Below are positions 60,800-64,000 of a DNA stretch of 64,000 nt, one piece after another. Origin of the DNA: Pseudoips prasinana (Eukaryota > Arthropoda > Insecta > Lepidoptera > Nolidae). Every line of letters starts with the position of its first letter. The stretch's first letter is position 1. Where the stretch lies: contig OX621260.1 in assembly GCA_951640165.1 (NCBI GenBank), forward strand, positions 24,384,001-24,448,000. The letters run 5' to 3'. The notes under the pieces are model-generated. The model saw nothing but the letters and a program-made list of their open reading frames with translations, made no database searches and was not told where the DNA came from. Made by a program: the position numbers and the translations under genes.

Positions 60800-60962
60800 T
60801 CAGGTTCATGCCGCCCACGGACATCATAAAACTGATTTTTATTCCCACTCCTTTACTGTTCATGCAGGCAGATTGTGGAACTCTCTTCCGCCAAATATAC
60901 GAAGCAGTAAAACCAGTCTCTCTTTCAAAAGACAATTGAAGAAGCACTATCTTTCAATTTGA
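60800..60962 (+). pseudogene. LINE C-terminal fragment, plus strand
   Basis: Reads HGHHKTDFYSHSFTVHAGRL then WNSLPPNIRSSKTSLSFKRQ, ending LKKHYLSI before TGA at 60960-60962. This is the well-known 'WNSLPPxIR' ending of insect LINE RT proteins. It directly follows the RTE (ATG)n tail and is 5'-truncated. Confidence 0.72.
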
Positions 60963-61016
60963 TCCTCATAGAATGTATTAGTATTTAGTGTATTGTTAAC
61001 TTTAAATTGGATATAA

Positions 61017-61315
61017 TCTATACATATAATAAAACTGTATATATTGAATATTTTTTTTAAAATGATACTTGGGGTGTGATCTACAATCGATATCGAAGCC
61101 AAAAATATAGTTTTTAGAATTTTTGTCTGTTTGTCTGTATGTATGTCCGGGCTAAACTCAAAAAGTACTGCATGAATTTACTTCAAATTTTGCATGAATA
61201 TTACTAAGAGGTCGGGTCAACATATAAGCTACATATTTTCACCCTATCACCTACGGGGGAGGAGCTGTAATAATTTATAAAGTTTTACGCGGGTAAAACC
61301 GCAGGGCACAGCTAG
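61017..61315 (+). mobile_element. LEP1-like non-autonomous Helitron
   Basis: TCTATACATATAATAAAACT ... GCAGGGCACAGCTAG; deleted by about 15 bp near the start relative to the others. Confidence 0.86.
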
Positions 61316-61529
61316 TATTTATATATATGTATATAAGTATTTATGTCATTATTAGTATGTATGTGTATTAAATATTCTCCTGTCGTGGGTCTGCTGGAAG
61401 AAATTTCTTGTGAAATAAGCAGTACCTTTGTACTCATCATTTCTTCGTACTAGTATCAATTTAGTGTCTGTTTATGTGTACAAAAATTAATAAAAAACTT
61501 GAGAGGTGTCAAGGGACACCCTGATGAAA

Positions 61530-61793
61530 CGAAGTTATTTCTTATTATTTATTATGTCCAAAAAACCTGTATACACTCAACAAAAATAATCGTCGCGACA
61601 CCGCACTGTTCAATGCGAAATATAAATGAAAATATCTGGCTTGCTTTCTATAAGAGAGAGAGAGAGAGAGAGACAGACAGAGAAACATGCGCACGCCGCA
61701 CAGCTGCAAAAAGTGTCGTGACAACTTTTCGTAAGATTTTTTTCCGTCTAGCCCCCTTTCACAAAGCGCGATAAGGAACTTCGTTCAAATAAA
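61530..61793. mobile_element. Short-TIR element, family K, copy 2
   Basis: AACGAAGTTATTTCTTATTA on the left and GATAAGGAACTTCGTTC on the right; the interior is colinear with 17415-17692, including the (GA)n run. Confidence 0.6.
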
Positions 61794-61921
61794 TCATTCG
61801 CAATACCAGAAGCACCACGTATGGGTTGCCACGAAATATTTACGTAAACAATAAGTTCACTTCTTGCAGGTTGCCATGTCATACCAGTTCGGAAATATAA
61901 TCTGAAATATATCTTCTTATT

Positions 61922-61923
<2 letters not shown>
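61794..61923. other. Intergenic
   Basis: Nothing recognised. Confidence 0.4.
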
Positions 61924-61967
<44 letters not shown>

Positions 61968-62319
61968 ATAAGGCAGGGGGAATGCTAATGCATGCCACCC
62001 GCAAAAAGTGTCTGCGGGTGGGTATGTCGGACTCGCACCGACTAAACCTAACCTGCCGTGGACTTCTTCTGGCGCCTGATGGGGGGAGCCCCGGGAACGC
62101 GGGTATGCTGCTCCGGTGCCCCCCTTTTGCGCCGTGTCCCAGATGGTCGGGACACGCACCCGGGGAGGACTGTGAGTTGCCCTCCCCATTTGCCGACTCC
62201 TGCCAGTACGGCACAGCGACTGTGCCACAAACAGTTCGCTGTCTTCCCGGGGCTGCTTGCATATGGCGGCAGTAGAGGACACTTCTCATACTGCCACCGC
62301 AACCCCGAGGGGAGTAGGG
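61924..62319 (-). repeat. 3' UTR and poly-A of the R1-like LINE
   Basis: A 43-T run (61924-61966) is the poly-A end. The UTR is GC-rich, with GTGGCATGCATTAGCATTCC-like and CCATCTGGGACACGGCGC parts in reverse. A truncated copy is at 31242-31600. Short frames here are composition artefacts. Confidence 0.85.
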
Positions 62320-63999
62320 CTAACGGCTGCCGCCGCCGCCCCGACGCCTCCTCCGTCTACGAACGGGGTCGGCTCGCTCCCGATCCCGCTCGGCGGCCTC
62401 CTTCTGGAGCATGACTGCTTCGCAGAAGGAGACCACGGCGTCCCATTTGGTGGAGTCGCCAGCCAGCATCGCATACACGACTGCTGGCGGCGAAAGATCC
62501 CGTCCGATTTCAGCGACCAGGACTCGTCTCTCGGCCTCCCAGGCCGGGCACTCCTCCAGCGTATGCTGGGCAGAGTCCAGGTCGCTCCCGCAATGGTGAC
62601 AGTGTGTCGTCACTTCTCGGCCGATCCGGCACAGATACTCACCGAAACACCCGTGTCCGGTGAGTATCTGAGTCAGTCTGTAGGTGACGCAACCGCCCTT
62701 CCTTCCCACCCAGGCCTCGAGGTGAGGCAGGATAGCACCGACGGCACGTTGGCGCGCGTTCAGCCGCAACTCAAGCCTTGCGCGCCACTGTGCAAGTACG
62801 CGCCGGTGTGCTTCCCGCCTGTAGGCAACGAGCGTCTGCTCTGGCGCCTCGCCGCTCTCCCGGCGGACGCGGATTTCGGTGAAAACCGTCGCGTCGACTG
62901 CCGCCAGGAGATCAAACGGTGGAAAGCGCGCCAGGAGTGTCGCCGCCTCAAAGGATATCGTTCGATATCCTCGTGCGATCCGTATGGCCACCACACGCTG
63001 CAGGCTGTTCAAGATAGCTCTGCAGCGGGAGGCGCCCGTCAGGCGTTCAGACCAGACGGGCGCCCCATAAAGGACCATGGATCGCACGACACCTCCATAG
63101 AGGCGGCGGACTTCTTCCCTAGGACCCCCGAGGTTCGGCAAAAGCCGGTGTAACGCTCCGGTTACCCGGCGCACTCGGGGGGCCAGACGCTCGAAGTGCT
63201 CCTCGAAGCCCCATCGGCTGTCTAGGGTGAGGCCCAGGTACTTCATGTACCGCCCCACCCTGACCTCTGCGTCACCTACACGCATCGACGTACTGGGTGG
63301 TTCCTCCCTACGGCGTAAGCCGTGGAACCATAGCGCCTCGGTCTTGTGAGGCGCTACCCGAAGGCCCAGTCGCGTTATGGCCGTGACGACACACGCAACA
63401 CCGAGTTCGGCGAGCCGTACCGCCCGCTGGAAATTTACCTCCCGGGCTATGACGAGCGTGTCGTCCGCATAGCAGACGACGCTCACCCCGGGAGGGAGGC
63501 TTATCCGCAGGACCGCATCGTACGCGAGGCTCCATAGCAGAGGTCCTAACACGGACCCCTGAGGAACCCCGCAGGAGAGCTCCCTCTGGATCTCAATCCC
63601 GTTCCGACCGACGAATTTAATCGTCCTGTCGCGCAAATATGCCCCGACTATACCACGGAGATAGGGAGGCACGTTATGATGGACCAGTGCCTCCCGTATC
63701 GCCCGCCAGGGGACGGAGTTGAAGGCGTTGACGATGTCTAAGCTCACCGCCAACGCCACCTCCCCCGCCCGAACGGTGGGCTCCGACAGGGCGCGGACGC
63801 GGTTGATCGCGTCCAGCGTCGAACGTCCCTGCCGGAATCCGAACTGGCTGTCCGATAAATCGGGGCCAACGCGCGACAGATGCTCGCTGAGACGGGCGGC
63901 TATGACACGCTCAAAGAGCTTGCCCGCCTCGTCTAGCAAGCAGATTGGTCGGAACGCCGAGGGAGAATCGGCGGTCCTGCCCGGCTTCTGCAGAAGCAC
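62320..63999 (-). CDS. R1-clade LINE reverse transcriptase, N-terminus off window
   Basis: 559 codons open from the right edge to the stop at 62320-62322. RT motifs: FRPICLLDEAGKLFERVIA, SQFGFRQGRSTLDAI, AVSLDIVNAFNSVPW, CGVPQGSVLGPLLW and VVCYADDTLV. The thumb has MKYLGLTLDSRWGFEEHF and VRSMVLYGAPVW. A zinc-finger-like C-x2-C-x7-H-x4-C (CHHCGSDLDSAQHTLEEC) closes the protein, as in R1-type LINEs. The final stretch is an Arg-rich tail. The endonuclease would lie beyond the edge. The high GC contrasts with the neighbourhood. No lesion is visible; it may be a young copy. Confidence 0.9.
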   Translation of the reverse strand: MLLQKPGRTADSPSAFRPICLLDEAGKLFERVIAARLSEHLSRVGPDLSDSQFGFRQGRSTLDAINRVRALSEPTVRAGEVALAVSLDIVNAFNSVPWRAIREALVHHNVPPYLRGIVGAYLRDRTIKFVGRNGIEIQRELSCGVPQGSVLGPLLWSLAYDAVLRISLPPGVSVVCYADDTLVIAREVNFQRAVRLAELGVACVVTAITRLGLRVAPHKTEALWFHGLRRREEPPSTSMRVGDAEVRVGRYMKYLGLTLDSRWGFEEHFERLAPRVRRVTGALHRLLPNLGGPREEVRRLYGGVVRSMVLYGAPVWSERLTGASRCRAILNSLQRVVAIRIARGYRTISFEAATLLARFPPFDLLAAVDATVFTEIRVRRESGEAPEQTLVAYRREAHRRVLAQWRARLELRLNARQRAVGAILPHLEAWVGRKGGCVTYRLTQILTGHGCFGEYLCRIGREVTTHCHHCGSDLDSAQHTLEECPAWEAERRVLVAEIGRDLSPPAVVYAMLAGDSTKWDAVVSFCEAVMLQKEAAERDRERADPVRRRRRRRGGGGSR

Positions 64000-64000
64000 A

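Noticed and set aside
61924..61966. Telomere-targeted TRAS or SART element
   Set aside because: No TTAGG/CCTAA repeats flank the R1-like LINE or its truncated copy.
61879..63537. Plus-strand frames across the right-edge LINE
   Set aside because: Antisense shadows of the GC-rich R1-like ORF and its 3' UTR.

Overview
The window looks like an insect, almost certainly lepidopteran (moth or butterfly), nuclear genome. It is AT-rich and has no bacterial-style operons. It is packed with repeat families known from Lepidoptera: LEP1-like non-autonomous Helitrons ending in ...CACAGCTAG, tRNA-derived SINEs, RTE-type LINE 3' ends that run into (ATG)n, and a cecropia-type mariner. I see no convincing complete host gene. 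The only host-like coding candidate is a possible terminal exon at 51020-51274, plus a possible retrocopy at 36443-36784. The window is therefore best read as a stack of transposable elements of different ages. All family names come from motifs I can read, not from a search.

Layout. 1-2356: left-edge LINE ORF on the minus strand, open to the edge. 2.6-6.2 kb: old SINE, MITE and Helitron pieces. 6211-7492 and 8899-10180: two almost identical 1,282-bp mariners, both with an intact transposase. 11224-12560: a decayed piggyBac-like element between TTAA sites, inserted in a LINE 3' end. 12938-13568: a foldback MITE. 13.8-39.5 kb: dense nested SINEs, MITEs, Helitrons and LINE tails with no intact gene. 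39571-41961: a Ty3/gypsy-like element with LTRs identical by eye, a broken gag and no pol. 44027-50531: a full-length BEL/Pao element with 183-bp LTRs, a 5-bp target duplication and a few coding lesions, sitting inside a LEP1 Helitron. 52637-53808: a large inverted repeat with a TTA-flanked MITE in one arm. 55767-59186: a LINE with an intact 996-aa endonuclease/RT ORF and a long poly-A tail. 61924-63999: the 3' part of an R1-clade LINE, cut by the right edge.

How the parts relate. Full-length elements (mariner, the 56-59 kb LINE, and possibly the left-edge and R1-like LINEs) carry the enzymes. The many short elements (SINEs, MITEs, LEP1 Helitrons, the pol-less gypsy element) lack them and must have been moved in trans. 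Insertions into repeats of known consensus give clean before/after comparisons. Helitron into SINE C (22785-22953), R1-like LINE into SINE C (31242-31600), BEL into LEP1 (44027-50531) and the TTA-flanked MITE (52750-53168) are the best examples. These order the events and show termini and target duplications without any external data. Four SINE families are named A-D here for cross-reference; other letters (E, G, J, K, L) label dispersed families I cannot name.
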